From Gammaproteobacteria bacterium (GTDB lineage: Bacteria; Pseudomonadota; Gammaproteobacteria; UBA6429), in the NCBI GenBank assembly GCA_003232015.1, contig QIKU01000036.1:1-28548 (forward strand): DNA of 28,548 bases. Direction: 5' to 3'. A program made the position numbers and the translations under genes. Position 1 is the first letter of the stretch. Each line of letters opens with the position of its first letter. Under the pieces are notes generated by a model. It ran no database searches and had not been told where the DNA came from. It worked only from the letters and a program-made list of their open reading frames with translations. Below are positions 1 through 9,421 of this stretch, one piece after another.

Positions 1-27
1 AATCCAGGCTCTCAGCATCCGCAGAAT

Positions 28-71
28 AAAAAAAACCTCGGTTCATCTATGGGGGGATGTTTAACCGAGGT
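28..71 (-). terminator. Rho-independent terminator of the sRNA/polA transcript
   Basis: A perfect 9-bp stem pairs ACCTCGGTT (35-43) with AACCGAGGT (63-71). An inner CATC/GATG pairing encloses a C-run on the RNA strand. On the minus strand the stem runs straight into eight U (35-28). Confidence 0.85.
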
Positions 72-157
72 CAAGTTCGCCGGCTTGGGGAACCGGCTAT
101 TTAACATCCGCCAAAATAACTGAGGGAGTTGGCGGAAGAGATATGCCTAGCATATGT
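28..157 (-). ncRNA. Candidate sRNA downstream of polA (Spot 42/ErsA position)
   Basis: Read on the minus strand, this ~130-nt interval starts just after a sigmaE-like promoter and ends in a U-tract. Four hairpins are visible: 141-146 with 150-155 (6 bp); 108-114 with 129-135 (7 bp, CCGCCAA/TTGGCGG); 79-83 with 93-97 (5 bp, extendable); and the terminator stem 35-43 with 63-71. Three loops carry C-runs on the RNA strand: CUCCCUC, CCCC and CCCCCC. Such loops are typical of sRNAs that pair with G-rich Shine-Dalgarno sites. Known context: E. coli Spot 42 and P. aeruginosa ErsA are both encoded next to polA in this position, and ErsA is AlgU-dependent. The start point is inferred. The alternative is a structured polA 3' UTR, but the internal promoter argues against that. 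Confidence 0.6.
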
Positions 158-163
158 AAAAAG

Positions 164-191
164 TAAGACTGGCACCCCGACAATAAGTTCC
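164..191 (-). promoter_or_regulatory. SigmaE/AlgU-type promoter for the polA-adjacent sRNA
   Basis: On the minus strand a perfect GGAACTT (191-185) is followed after 15 nt by GTCTTA (169-164). The E. coli sigmaE consensus is GGAACTT-N15-GTCTAA, so only one of 13 consensus bases differs and the spacing is right. It begins 28 bp past the polA stop codon. Initiation would be near 157. Confidence 0.6.
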
Positions 192-219
192 ACCCTTATC
201 AAAAAATATTTAACAGCCC

Positions 220-2967
220 CTAATGCGCTTCATCCCAGTTATTACCAATGCCCACATCCACCACTAACGGCACGTTAAGTGAAACGGCTTCAACCATGGC
301 TTTGTTAATCATTTCCTGCGCTGCATCTAAATCCTTTTCTTTTACTTCAAAAACCAGTTCATCGTGCACCTGCATTAGCATGGCGCAGTCCAGAGTCGAG
401 CTTTCTAACTGCTGATCCAGTTTGATCATCGCGAGTTTAATGATATCGGCTGCGGTGCCTTGCATGGGTGCATTAATCGCGGTGCGTTCAGCATACTGGC
501 GGCGCATTGCGTTGCGCGCATTAATATCAGGTAAATAAAGCCGCCGCCCTAAAACGGTTTCAACATATCCTTGCTCACTCGCCACTTTGCGGGTGCGCTC
601 CATATAGTCTTTTACACCAGGGTAACGCTCAAAATATAAGTCAACGTATGATTGCGCCTGATGGCGTTCAATATCAAGTTGCTTGGCTAAGCCAAAAGCG
701 GACATGCCGTAAATCAAACCAAAGTTTATCGCTTTAGCGCGTCGACGTTGTTCTTTACTGACTGCATCAACGTCAACACCAAAGACTTCAGCGGCCGTGG
801 CACTATGTACGTCAATCCCATTTTCAAAGGCATTTAATAAACCCTTGTCCTCAGACAAGTGCGCCATGATACGTAATTCAATTTGCGAATAATCCGCCGC
901 TAGCATTTTATAACCCGGCCGGGTAATAAAGGCTTTACGAATACGTCGGCCTTCCTCAGTTCGCACCGGAATATTTTGTAGGTTCGGCTCAGTGGATGAT
1001 AACCGACCAGTTGCCGCTACTGCCTGATGGTATGAGGTGTGTACCCGACCGGTAGTGGCATCGATCATCCTCGGTAACTTATCGGTATAGGTTGATTTTA
1101 ATTTTGACAGTGAACGATACTCTAACAGCAGCTTTGGCAATTCATAATCGTGCGCCAGCTCAACTAACACCGACTCGGCGGTGGATGGCTGGCCTTTGGG
1201 TGTTTTAGATATAACCGGCAACCCTAATTTTTCAAATAATATTTTCTGTAACTGCTTTGGTGAACCTAAATTAAATTCTTCACCCGCCAGGATATGCACT
1301 TGCGCTTCCAGTTCAGTAATGCGCTTAGTTAATTGCGTGCTTTGCATTGCTAATGCTTTAGTATCGAGCAACACACCGCGCCGTTCCATACGCGACAATA
1401 CCGGCAGTAATGGCATTTCGAGTGTCTTAAAAACATTTTCTAATGACGCCACGGCTTGCAACTGTGGCCAGAGTGTTTGATGCAACTGTAAAGTGATATC
1501 GGCATCTTCTGCGGCATACTCCGTTGCTTTATCAATATCAATGTAATCAAAGGTAATTTGTTTGGCACCTTTGCCAGCAATATCCTCAAAATGAATGGTA
1601 TATTTATCTAAATGCCTTAATGCAAGTGTGTCCATGTCGTGTCGACTTGCGACACTGTTCAGCACATAGGATTCCAGCATGGTATCAAAGGCGATACCCT
1701 GCATGTTTATATCGTAATTCGCCAGAACACTCATATCGTATTTTAAGTTCTGTCCGAGCTTAGCGGTGTTTTTGTCTTCCAATAAAGGCTTAAACAGCGC
1801 AAGCACCTTGTCTCTATCCAGTTGTTGAGGCGCATCTTCATAACAATGCGCTAACGGCACATAGGCTGCCTTGTTGGCTTCGATAGCAAAAGACAGGCCG
1901 ACAACTTCTGCCTGCATATAATTTAAACTGGTCGTTTCCAGATCAAAAGCAAACACCTCGGCGGTTTTTAATTTTTTTAACCAGCCGTTAAGTTGTTTAT
2001 CGGTTAAGACTTTATCGTACTGAGTTTTTACTTCTGCTTTTTGCGATGTTTTATCTTTAGCCGTCTGGCTGCTGCCATTACTGTCATCAAGCTGTGCCAG
2101 CCAGCTTTTAAAATCGTAACGGCTAAACAGCTCGCGTAAGGTTTCAATGTCCGGCTCGGCATGCACTAAAGTTTGAGGTGTGCAGTCCAGTTCAACATCA
2201 CACTTAATCGTGGTGAGTTCTTTTGACAAAGGCAGTTGTTGTAAATTTTCTCGCAGGCTTTCACCTACCTTGCCTTTGATCTCATCGGCGTGTTCAATGA
2301 TATTATCAATCGAGCCGTAAGTATCTAACCACTTCGCTGCAGTCTTAGGCCCCACCTTAGGCACACCCGGAATGTTATCCGCTTTGTCACCCATTAATGC
2401 AAGGTAGTCGATGATCTGTTCTGGTGCCACGCCAAATTTTTCTTTAACGCCCTCAATGTCACTAAAAGCATCGCTCATGGTATTAATTAAACTGACATGC
2501 TCATTCACCAGTTGCGCCATGTCTTTATCACCGGTCGAAATAATCGTTTCCATACCTAACTCGCTGGCTTGTTGTGCAAGGGTGCCAATCACATCGTCGG
2601 CTTCAACGCCGCTCACACAAATCAAAGGTAGGCCCATCGCTTCAACAATAGAGTGCACTGGTTGAATTTGTTCACGTAAATCATCTGGCATCGGCGGGCG
2701 ATTCGCTTTATATTCCTTATACATTTTATGCCGAAAGGTTTTACCCTTAGCGTCAAAGACCACGGCAATATGACTGGGCGCATAGTCGGCCAGCAATTTA
2801 CGGATCATATTGGTAACACCATAAATAACGCCGGTGGCTTCACCTTTGGAATTTTTAAATGAGTCCGGCATCGCATGGTAAGCGCGAAATAAATACGATG
2901 AACCGTCGACCAGGATAAAAGGTGCGCTTTGTTTAATGTCTGAACTTTTAGTTTTTTTGGCTGCCAT
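220..2967 (-). CDS. polA: DNA polymerase I
   Basis: Replication and repair polymerase that removes RNA primers and fills gaps. At 915 aa it is close to the E. coli enzyme (928 aa). All three domains look intact. The N-terminal 5' nuclease (about residues 15-290) includes the helix-hairpin-helix GDKADNIPGVPKVGPKT. The proofreading domain (about 320-510) has DLETTSL, GQNLKYD and YAAEDAD, carrying the metal-binding acidic residues. The C-terminal polymerase has DYSQIELRIMAHLS (motif A), RRRAKAINFGLIYG (motif B) and MQVHDELVFEV (motif C). The ATG at 2967 starts a lysine-rich extension before the nuclease domain. The gene is divergent from the LOG-family gene; the 167-bp gap between them is AT-rich, with palindromes at 3046-3057 and 3062-3075. 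Identification is secure. Confidence 0.98.
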   Translation of the reverse strand: MAAKKTKSSDIKQSAPFILVDGSSYLFRAYHAMPDSFKNSKGEATGVIYGVTNMIRKLLADYAPSHIAVVFDAKGKTFRHKMYKEYKANRPPMPDDLREQIQPVHSIVEAMGLPLICVSGVEADDVIGTLAQQASELGMETIISTGDKDMAQLVNEHVSLINTMSDAFSDIEGVKEKFGVAPEQIIDYLALMGDKADNIPGVPKVGPKTAAKWLDTYGSIDNIIEHADEIKGKVGESLRENLQQLPLSKELTTIKCDVELDCTPQTLVHAEPDIETLRELFSRYDFKSWLAQLDDSNGSSQTAKDKTSQKAEVKTQYDKVLTDKQLNGWLKKLKTAEVFAFDLETTSLNYMQAEVVGLSFAIEANKAAYVPLAHCYEDAPQQLDRDKVLALFKPLLEDKNTAKLGQNLKYDMSVLANYDINMQGIAFDTMLESYVLNSVASRHDMDTLALRHLDKYTIHFEDIAGKGAKQITFDYIDIDKATEYAAEDADITLQLHQTLWPQLQAVASLENVFKTLEMPLLPVLSRMERRGVLLDTKALAMQSTQLTKRITELEAQVHILAGEEFNLGSPKQLQKILFEKLGLPVISKTPKGQPSTAESVLVELAHDYELPKLLLEYRSLSKLKSTYTDKLPRMIDATTGRVHTSYHQAVAATGRLSSTEPNLQNIPVRTEEGRRIRKAFITRPGYKMLAADYSQIELRIMAHLSEDKGLLNAFENGIDVHSATAAEVFGVDVDAVSKEQRRRAKAINFGLIYGMSAFGLAKQLDIERHQAQSYVDLYFERYPGVKDYMERTRKVASEQGYVETVLGRRLYLPDINARNAMRRQYAERTAINAPMQGTAADIIKLAMIKLDQQLESSTLDCAMLMQVHDELVFEVKEKDLDAAQEMINKAMVEAVSLNVPLVVDVGIGNNWDEAH

Positions 2968-3134
2968 AACTTATCTTACATATTTATCTTTAATTTGAGT
3001 TGAGTTGGAATTAAATCTGTATTCTACGCTGTCAGCAGCCCATGTATTAAATTTAATTGCCAAATTATATAATTTAAGCGCAATTTCAAATACACACTAT
3101 ACTTTTAAATAAACCCATAATAAAAAGACCGCAA

Positions 3135-3860
3135 ATGACTAAAGCAAATAAAATTCTCCACCCTGGCTTAAACCCGGTCAATGATACCCAGTTAACACGC
3201 GAATCCTGGAAAATTTTCCAGATTATGGCTGAATTTGTTGAAGGTTTTGAGCGGCTGGTTAAGATTAGCCCCTCAGTCAGCATCTTTGGTTCTGCACGCA
3301 CCAAAACCGACCACCCGTATTACCAATTGACCGTGGACATTGCCCGAACACTATCCGATGCGGGCTTTTCCGTAGTCAGTGGCGGCGGCCCTGGCATTAT
3401 GGAGGCAGCCAATAAGGGTGCCTATGAAGGCAAGTCACCCAGTGTAGGCTTAAATATTCAGCTTCCGCACGAACAATCCGGCAATGGTTTTCAGGATATA
3501 TCGCTCACTTTCCGGCATTTTTTTTCGCGCAAAGTAATGTTTGTAAAGTACGCCTCTGCCTATGTGGTAATGCCTGGCGGCTTTGGCACGCTAGATGAAC
3601 TGGCCGAAATTTTAACCCTGGTGCAAACTGGCAAAACCCGAAAAATCCCCATTATTCTGGTGCACCGTCCTTTTTGGGAAGGCTTAATCGACTGGATAAA
3701 AAATACCATGGTGACCGAAGGCACGGTGAACCCCGAAGACCTCGACTTAATGCAGATCATTGACAGCCCAGAGGAAATTCTCGAAGCTATCTTTAAACAT
3801 TACGAAGAAGTCGGTTTTGAACCATCACATGAAGATGCAGAGAAAATTTCACTGCTTTAA
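3135..3860 (+). CDS. LOG-family (TIGR00730) Rossmann-fold protein
   Basis: At 241 aa it has the family signatures GGGPGIMEAANKGA (from residue 83) and PGGFGTLDE (147-155). Characterised members are nucleoside-5'-monophosphate phosphoribohydrolases, including cytokinin-activating LOG and E. coli PpnN-type nucleosidases, so nucleotide hydrolysis is the best guess. The bacterial substrate is not shown by sequence. No signal peptide, so cytosolic. It lies 39 bp upstream of the DUF2782 gene on the same strand and the two probably share a transcript. Confidence 0.9.
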   Translation: MTKANKILHPGLNPVNDTQLTRESWKIFQIMAEFVEGFERLVKISPSVSIFGSARTKTDHPYYQLTVDIARTLSDAGFSVVSGGGPGIMEAANKGAYEGKSPSVGLNIQLPHEQSGNGFQDISLTFRHFFSRKVMFVKYASAYVVMPGGFGTLDELAEILTLVQTGKTRKIPIILVHRPFWEGLIDWIKNTMVTEGTVNPEDLDLMQIIDSPEEILEAIFKHYEEVGFEPSHEDAEKISLL

Positions 3861-3899
3861 TCAAAGACGTAAACAACTACATTCTTAAGGATAAACCCA

Positions 3900-4253
3900 A
3901 TGAAGCTATTTTATTATTCTGCACTGCTTAGCTTAAGTCTGGTCATCACCACACCCGCTTATTCAACCGACGGCACACCACCACCCACCGATAACCAGCT
4001 CGCCGATGAAGCACAACAGAAACGGGATAGCTCGGTCCCTTCAGGTCACGACACCGATATCACCATTATCCAGAAAAAAGATGCCATTGTTGAAGAAGTG
4101 CGCGTCAACGGCAAACTCCGCTATGCCAAAATTACACCCAAAAAAGGCAAACCATATTACATGTATGACAGCAACGGCGACGGCATTTTAGATGCAACCG
4201 AGGTCGATGTTAAAAAAGCCAATGTCAACCAGTGGATTTTGCTTGAATGGTAA
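3900..4253 (+). CDS. DUF2782-type small exported protein
   Basis: A 117-aa protein with a clear signal peptide (about residues 1-22, ending TPAYS). An acidic linker follows, then a compact C-terminal domain with YYMYDSNGDGILDATEVD and the terminal NQWILLEW. It resembles the DUF2782 proteins commonly found beside polA in gammaproteobacteria. The DSNGDGILD stretch looks like a calcium-binding loop, but this is unproven. The start is supported by AAGGAT about 8 nt upstream. Function is unknown; the location is probably periplasmic. Confidence 0.8.
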   Translation: MKLFYYSALLSLSLVITTPAYSTDGTPPPTDNQLADEAQQKRDSSVPSGHDTDITIIQKKDAIVEEVRVNGKLRYAKITPKKGKPYYMYDSNGDGILDATEVDVKKANVNQWILLEW

Positions 4254-4358
4254 AAAAAACAACAAGTTAAGCTTAATTGAAAAGTTAAAGCTGCCCCGTA
4301 TTTTGCCGATATATTATATAAGGATTATAACGACAACTAACGGCTGTGCAATACTGTT

Positions 4359-5654
4359 TTGAAATTTCCCCCCACATCCTTTATCCGCTTTGGCATACGG
4401 CAAAAAGTACTTTTAATGCTGGTACTGGTACTGGCCACAACACTGTCTATTAGCAGCTGGTTTAGCCTGAATGAAGAAAAACAACGCATCCTGAAAGAAA
4501 TAAACAACCGCGGCAATGATATTACACGTTTTGTTTCCAAATCACTTGCCTACAGTGTCGTTGGCTACGATTACCGCACTATTGATTTGCTATTAAGAGA
4601 AATTACTTTTTCTGATGAAGTGGGCTATGCCAAAGTCGTTAACAATAGCGGCAAAATAATGTCACAAACCGGCACACTGATTCAGGACAGCAGCCGCATG
4701 AAACTCTTTAATGCCGATATAAAACTGGATAATGATAAATTAGGCAGGCTCACCCTTGGTATTAATACCGGCCTTGCACTTAAGCATATTGATTCACAAC
4801 GCTTTAAATACCTGAAACGCGAAATATTGATTACCCTGATTATTCTCTTTGGTGAATTTCTTGCCTTATCCTATATTGTCATTCGCCCGGTACGCACCAT
4901 TTCAAAATCACTGAGCACGACCAGCGACAACAACATGGCCAACTTGATCCCCATCCCCAGCAACGATGAATTCGGGCAGCTGGCCACACAGTTCAATGCT
5001 CTAAGCCAGCAACTTAACGATGCTAATCGCCAGTTACAATCGCGTGTTGACAGTGCAGACCAGAAACTACAACAAAGCTTCAACGAACTGCAGGCTCAAC
5101 AAAAAGAGCTACAGCAGATGAGTGACAAATTTCTAAAACTGGCTATTACTGATGATTTAACTAATTTATATAATCGCCGTTACTTTGAAGAACACTTAGA
5201 AAAAGAAATTAGCTTAACCCATAGGCATGGCGATACAGTAAGTATTATTCTTATCGACATCGATTTTTTTAAGGCCATCAATGATGCCCATGGCCACTCC
5301 CTCGGCGATGATGTTCTAAAAGAGATAGCGGCGGTTTTAAGAAATCGAATTCGTAAAACCGATATCGTTTGCCGAATTGGCGGTGAGGAATTTGTTGTTA
5401 TTTGTAAGCGTGCAGACAAAAATACCACCATTGAAATTGCCGAAATGTTACGTAAGACCATTCAGGAACTCGCTATCCCCATTGCACATAAAACCATTCG
5501 CCTTACCGTCAGTTCCGGCATTGCAACCTTAACCGCTGAAAATTTTAAAGATTACGCCGACAAATTATACCATTTTGCCGATATCGCCCTTTATTATAGT
5601 AAAGAAAATGGCAGAAATGCCGTTACCCATTATGATGATATTAATAAAAAATAA
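4359..5654 (+). CDS. Membrane-bound GGDEF diguanylate cyclase
   Basis: Predicted to make cyclic di-GMP from GTP. Order of parts: TM1 about residues 14-33; a periplasmic sensor segment to about 150; TM2 about 155-180; HAMP about 178-232; a glutamine-rich coiled coil about 210-260; a GGDEF domain about 260-428. The catalytic motif is GGEEF (341-345). An RxxD inhibitory site (R332-D335) lies five residues before it, so product inhibition is expected. DDLTNLYNRR opens the cyclase domain. The only plausible start preserving TM1 is TTG at 4359, with no convincing ribosome site, so the start is the weak point. The next gene, a PhnD-like binding protein, follows closely and may supply the sensed ligand. 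Confidence 0.92.
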   Translation: MKFPPTSFIRFGIRQKVLLMLVLVLATTLSISSWFSLNEEKQRILKEINNRGNDITRFVSKSLAYSVVGYDYRTIDLLLREITFSDEVGYAKVVNNSGKIMSQTGTLIQDSSRMKLFNADIKLDNDKLGRLTLGINTGLALKHIDSQRFKYLKREILITLIILFGEFLALSYIVIRPVRTISKSLSTTSDNNMANLIPIPSNDEFGQLATQFNALSQQLNDANRQLQSRVDSADQKLQQSFNELQAQQKELQQMSDKFLKLAITDDLTNLYNRRYFEEHLEKEISLTHRHGDTVSIILIDIDFFKAINDAHGHSLGDDVLKEIAAVLRNRIRKTDIVCRIGGEEFVVICKRADKNTTIEIAEMLRKTIQELAIPIAHKTIRLTVSSGIATLTAENFKDYADKLYHFADIALYYSKENGRNAVTHYDDINKK

Positions 5655-5679
5655 TCCACTTAAAGTAGCAAGCCACTTC

Positions 5680-6510
5680 ATGATACAGCGTTTAGTTACC
5701 CTTTTGTTTTGTATTCTTTTCTCAACACAAGTACTCAGCAACACGGCAAAAAACAAAACACTTATTTTAGGTTCAGTTGCAATGGACATTCCAGCTGAAA
5801 TGTACAAGCGGCTTAAACCCCTCACTCAATATTTGAGTAAAACCTTAAACCAGAATGTTTCTTTACGCTTATCACCTAATATGGGCGTTGCTATTGAGGA
5901 CACTATCAGCGGTAAAGTTGACCTCGCTTACCTTACACCAGTTGCCTATCTACGTGTTCGCGAAAAAAGTAATGCGCAGTTGCTAGTAAAAACGATAACA
6001 AAAGGTAACGCCAGTTTTCAGTTAATGATAGTTGTTAAACAGAAGAGTCCCATTAAAACAGTGCAAGACCTTACTGGAAAGACATTTGCCTTTGGTGACA
6101 AACGCGCCCTGTTACAACGCGCCACCGTAGTAGGTTCCGGATTTAAAATTAAAGATTTTAAAGACATAAAATTTCTGGGCCACTACGACAATATTGCACG
6201 TGCCGTAATGAATGGTGACTTCGATGCGGGCATTCTAAAAGACACCAAGGCCTTTAAATGGCAAAACAAGGGCTTACGCATTTTATACAGTTCACCCCAT
6301 TTACCCCCTTACAACATTACAGCCAGTAAAAATGTTAGCCCTGAATTACGGGCACAACTTAAAAAAGCATTCCTTGCGCTCAACAGTAAAAACCCAAACC
6401 ATCTGCGAATTATTAAAGCTGTCGACAAAAAATATAACGGCTTTGCCGCAACGTCCGACGCAGAGTATGACGTGGTTCGAAAATTAATTGCGCCCTTTAA
6501 TAAAAAATAA
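5680..6510 (+). CDS. PhnD-like phosphate/phosphonate-type periplasmic binding protein
   Basis: A solute-binding protein of the PhnD/PtxB type (Phosphonate-bd family). I start it at ATG 5680, where a signal peptide begins (MIQRLVTLLFCILFSTQVLS). The longer reading from 5575 overlaps the cyclase and puts unrelated residues before the signal. Family features are TPVAYLRV near the ligand pocket, LTGKTFAFGD, and DAGILKDTKAF in the second lobe. About 277 aa. No permease or ATPase gene is adjacent. Solo PhnD-like proteins beside signalling genes are often sensors rather than transporter parts, and that is my inference here given the cyclase 25 bp upstream. Confidence 0.85.
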   Translation: MIQRLVTLLFCILFSTQVLSNTAKNKTLILGSVAMDIPAEMYKRLKPLTQYLSKTLNQNVSLRLSPNMGVAIEDTISGKVDLAYLTPVAYLRVREKSNAQLLVKTITKGNASFQLMIVVKQKSPIKTVQDLTGKTFAFGDKRALLQRATVVGSGFKIKDFKDIKFLGHYDNIARAVMNGDFDAGILKDTKAFKWQNKGLRILYSSPHLPPYNITASKNVSPELRAQLKKAFLALNSKNPNHLRIIKAVDKKYNGFAATSDAEYDVVRKLIAPFNKK

Positions 6511-6530
6511 GGCGTTCTCTGGTACCCCGG

Positions 6531-8681
6531 CTATTGGCGGCGGCGTTGTTTTGTTCGTTTTTTTCCATGTTTATGGCGCGGCTTATTATACGGTTTAACA
6601 CCCTCACTTTTATTTCGAGCGATTTCTTTTTCAGCTTTAATACCCGTGCCTTCAGGTTGCCACGCTGGCACTAAATGTTTTTTACCACTGCCAATTAAAT
6701 CGGCTCTCCCCATTTTTTTTAATGCATCCCTTAAAATAGGCCAATTTTCTGGATCATGATAACGTAAAAAGGCTTTATGCAAACGGCGCTGGATTGCCCC
6801 TTTTGCCGTTAACACTTGTTCGGACTTAGTATCAACTTTTTTTAATGGGTTTTTTTCTGAGTGGTACATAGCGGATGCAATTGCAAGTGGCGTTGGAATA
6901 AACGCCTGCACTTGATCCGGCCTAAATTTATTTGCTTTCAACCATAAAGACAGATGTAACATATCTTCATCGGTTGTACCGGGGTGGGCGGAGATAAAAT
7001 AAGGAATAAGGTATTGTTCTTTACCGGCCTGTTTAGAAAATTTGTCGAACAGAGTTTTAAATTTATCGTAGCTGCCAATGCCGGGTTTCATCATTTTATT
7101 TAAAGTGTTTTCTTCGGTATGTTCGGGTGCAATTTTTAAATAACCACTAACATGGTGAGACACCAGCTCTTTAATATATTCCGGTGAGCGCACCGCAATA
7201 TCGTAGCGTAAACCTGATGAGACAAATATTTTTTTAATGCCAGGAAGCTTGCGGGCACGCTTATATAAATGAATAAGTGGCGTATGATCGGTATTTAAAT
7301 TTTTACAAATATCCGGATAAACACAGGAGAGTCGTCGGCAGGCCGATTCAATTTTTTCAGACTTGCACTTAAGTTCGTACATGTTAGCGGTTGGTCCACC
7401 GAGGTCTGAAATATGGCCGGTGAAGCCGGGAACTTTATCGCGAATGGTTTCAATTTCACGAATAATAGAATCTTCCGAGCGGCTTTGTATAATACGGCCT
7501 TCATGTTCTGTAATTGAGCAAAAAGTACAGCCACCAAAACAACCACGCATAATATTAATGGAGTGGCGAATCATTTCCCATGCAGGCATTTTTGCATCGT
7601 TATAGCTGGGGTGTGGCTTGCGCGTGTAATGAAATTCATAAACATGGTCGAGCTCGGCTGTTGTTAATGGAATAGGCGGCGGGTTAAGCCAAACCATTCT
7701 TGAACCATGTTGCTGGATTAACGTACGCGCATTACCAGGGTTGGTTTCAAGGTGGAATACGCGTGACGCATGTGCGTACAAAACTTTATCCGTTGAAACT
7801 TGCTCAAATGATGGTAAGCGGATAGCGGTTGTTGATCGGTTTAATTTTAAGTTAATAGTTTTAGGCTGAAACTGGATAACATTTTTAGTTTGTTGTGACT
7901 GCTTGCAATCTTTGTCTTTTGTTGATGTATCAAGATAAGGATCGACGGATTTTTCAATTCTACCAGGTTGATCAACGTCGGTAGAGTTAATGACAGTCCA
8001 GTCATTCGGGATACTGTTTGTCATAAAAGCAGTACCGCGAATATCACGAATATCTTTTATTTTTTCACCTTTAGCTAAACGGTGAGCGAGTTCAACGATG
8101 GCACGTTCTGCATTGCCAAAAAATAGCATATCGGCTTTTGAGTCGGGTAAAATTGAGCGGCGTACTTTTTCAGACCAGTAATCAAAATGGGCAATGCGCC
8201 TTAAACTGGCCTCAATACCACCAATAATAACCGGTACATTTTTATAGGCTTCACGAGCACGTTGCGCATAAACATTCACTGAATGGTCAGGTCTTTTACC
8301 GGGTTCACCGTTTGCTGTGTAGGCATCATTGCGGCGGATTTTTCTATCGGCGGTGTAACGGTTTACCATCGAATCCATATTGCCCGCGGTAATACCAAAA
8401 AATAAGTTAGGCTTGCCTAGCTGGGTAAAGTCGGCTTTGTCCTGCCAGTTAGGTTGCGAAATAATGCCAACTCTGAAACCTTGCGCTTCCAGTAAGCGTC
8501 CTATGAGTGCCATGCCAAAACTGGGGTGATCAATATACGCATCACCAGTAACAATAATAATATCGCAACTGTCCCAGCCGAGATCATCCATTTCCCTTTT
8601 TGACATCGGTAATACCGATGCAGTACCAAAGCGCTTGGCCCAGTATTGTTTATAAGAAAATAGGTTGGGAGCTGATTGCAT
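6531..8681 (-). CDS. ygiQ: YgiQ-family radical SAM protein
   Basis: A radical SAM enzyme with the cluster motif CFGGCTFC at about residue 380. The conserved N terminus includes [19 protein letters not shown]. The tail is rich in K and R ([12 protein letters not shown]), as in the family, and the length (716-718 aa) is normal. Its physiological substrate is unknown; it belongs to the UPF0313/YgiQ group. Two starts are possible: GTG at 8687 and ATG at 8681, six bases apart. I report the ATG. It converges with the PhnD-like gene, leaving 20 bp and no clear terminator between them. Confidence 0.93.
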   Translation of the reverse strand: MQSAPNLFSYKQYWAKRFGTASVLPMSKREMDDLGWDSCDIIIVTGDAYIDHPSFGMALIGRLLEAQGFRVGIISQPNWQDKADFTQLGKPNLFFGITAGNMDSMVNRYTADRKIRRNDAYTANGEPGKRPDHSVNVYAQRAREAYKNVPVIIGGIEASLRRIAHFDYWSEKVRRSILPDSKADMLFFGNAERAIVELAHRLAKGEKIKDIRDIRGTAFMTNSIPNDWTVINSTDVDQPGRIEKSVDPYLDTSTKDKDCKQSQQTKNVIQFQPKTINLKLNRSTTAIRLPSFEQVSTDKVLYAHASRVFHLETNPGNARTLIQQHGSRMVWLNPPPIPLTTAELDHVYEFHYTRKPHPSYNDAKMPAWEMIRHSINIMRGCFGGCTFCSITEHEGRIIQSRSEDSIIREIETIRDKVPGFTGHISDLGGPTANMYELKCKSEKIESACRRLSCVYPDICKNLNTDHTPLIHLYKRARKLPGIKKIFVSSGLRYDIAVRSPEYIKELVSHHVSGYLKIAPEHTEENTLNKMMKPGIGSYDKFKTLFDKFSKQAGKEQYLIPYFISAHPGTTDEDMLHLSLWLKANKFRPDQVQAFIPTPLAIASAMYHSEKNPLKKVDTKSEQVLTAKGAIQRRLHKAFLRYHDPENWPILRDALKKMGRADLIGSGKKHLVPAWQPEGTGIKAEKEIARNKSEGVKPYNKPRHKHGKKRTKQRRRQ

Positions 8682-8710
8682 TAACACGGTAACTCTGAGT
8701 TTAAAATCGT

Positions 8711-8751
8711 GTCATTGTGAGTGCCAAAATTTTTAAGGCGCTCACAATGAC
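8711..8751. repeat. Long imperfect hairpin, extragenic repeat type
   Basis: GTCATTGTGAG (8711-8721) pairs perfectly with CTCACAATGAC (8741-8751). The stem extends inward through GCC/GGC with one G-U pair to 15 bp around an 11-nt AT-rich loop. It resembles the GTCATTGCGAG extragenic repeats common in many bacterial genomes. It lies between ygiQ and the upstream yrdA-like gene. No U-tract follows, so it is not an obvious terminator. A 12-bp palindrome, GTTATATATAAC, sits nearby at 8846-8857. Confidence 0.6.
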
Positions 8752-8877
8752 GAGAATATTTATGAGTAGGCCTTTATTATAGTCTATTTCGCTGCAAAAT
8801 AGAGCGTATCAGTAATCGATTGTTTAAAGGCTTATTCTGGGAAAGGTTATATATAACTTTTAGTCTTAGTGAGCTTT

Positions 8878-9411
8878 TTATTCAAGATAAGTATTTTTAA
8901 GTTCAACATAATGCTTAGCAGAATACTGTATAGACTCGATTTCATCCTCACTTAACTCACGTACTTTTTTTACCGGTCGTCCAACATACAGGCAACCTCC
9001 GTCTAATTGCTTGCCGGGAGAAACCAGACTACCCGCTCCAACAATAGTATTGGGTTTAATGGTCACACCATCCATAATTATTGAGCCCATACCAATTAAA
9101 CAATTATTGCCAATCGTGCAACCATGCAAGATAACATTGTGCCCAACAGTAATGTTATTGCCAATGTTAAGCGCATAGCCACCACGATTGTAATCATAAG
9201 AACCATCATGCGTGACATGTAAAACAGAGCCGTCCTGAATATTGGTATTGTTGCCAATGCAAATTGAATTGACGTCACCACGGATAACCGTTAAAGGCCA
9301 GACAGAAACATCGATGCCAATCGTTACTTCGCCAATAATAATAGCCGAGTCATCAATATATGTGTTATCGCCAATGGTCGGTATTTTATTTTTGTAAGAT
9401 CGAATAGACAT
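8878..9411 (-). CDS. Gamma-carbonic-anhydrase-like hexapeptide-repeat protein (YrdA type)
   Basis: A 177-aa left-handed beta-helix protein with hexapeptide repeats throughout (for example IGNNTNIQDGSVLHV). It keeps three histidines at zinc-ligand positions, in VLHVTHDG and VGHNVILHG, as in gamma carbonic anhydrases. E. coli YrdA is the nearest familiar relative, and carbonic anhydrase activity in this subgroup is uncertain. The ATG at 9411 lies 10 bp after the gor stop, so it is very likely co-transcribed with gor. Confidence 0.9.
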   Translation of the reverse strand: MSIRSYKNKIPTIGDNTYIDDSAIIIGEVTIGIDVSVWPLTVIRGDVNSICIGNNTNIQDGSVLHVTHDGSYDYNRGGYALNIGNNITVGHNVILHGCTIGNNCLIGMGSIIMDGVTIKPNTIVGAGSLVSPGKQLDGGCLYVGRPVKKVRELSEDEIESIQYSAKHYVELKNTYLE

Positions 9412-9421
9412 AAGGATAACT

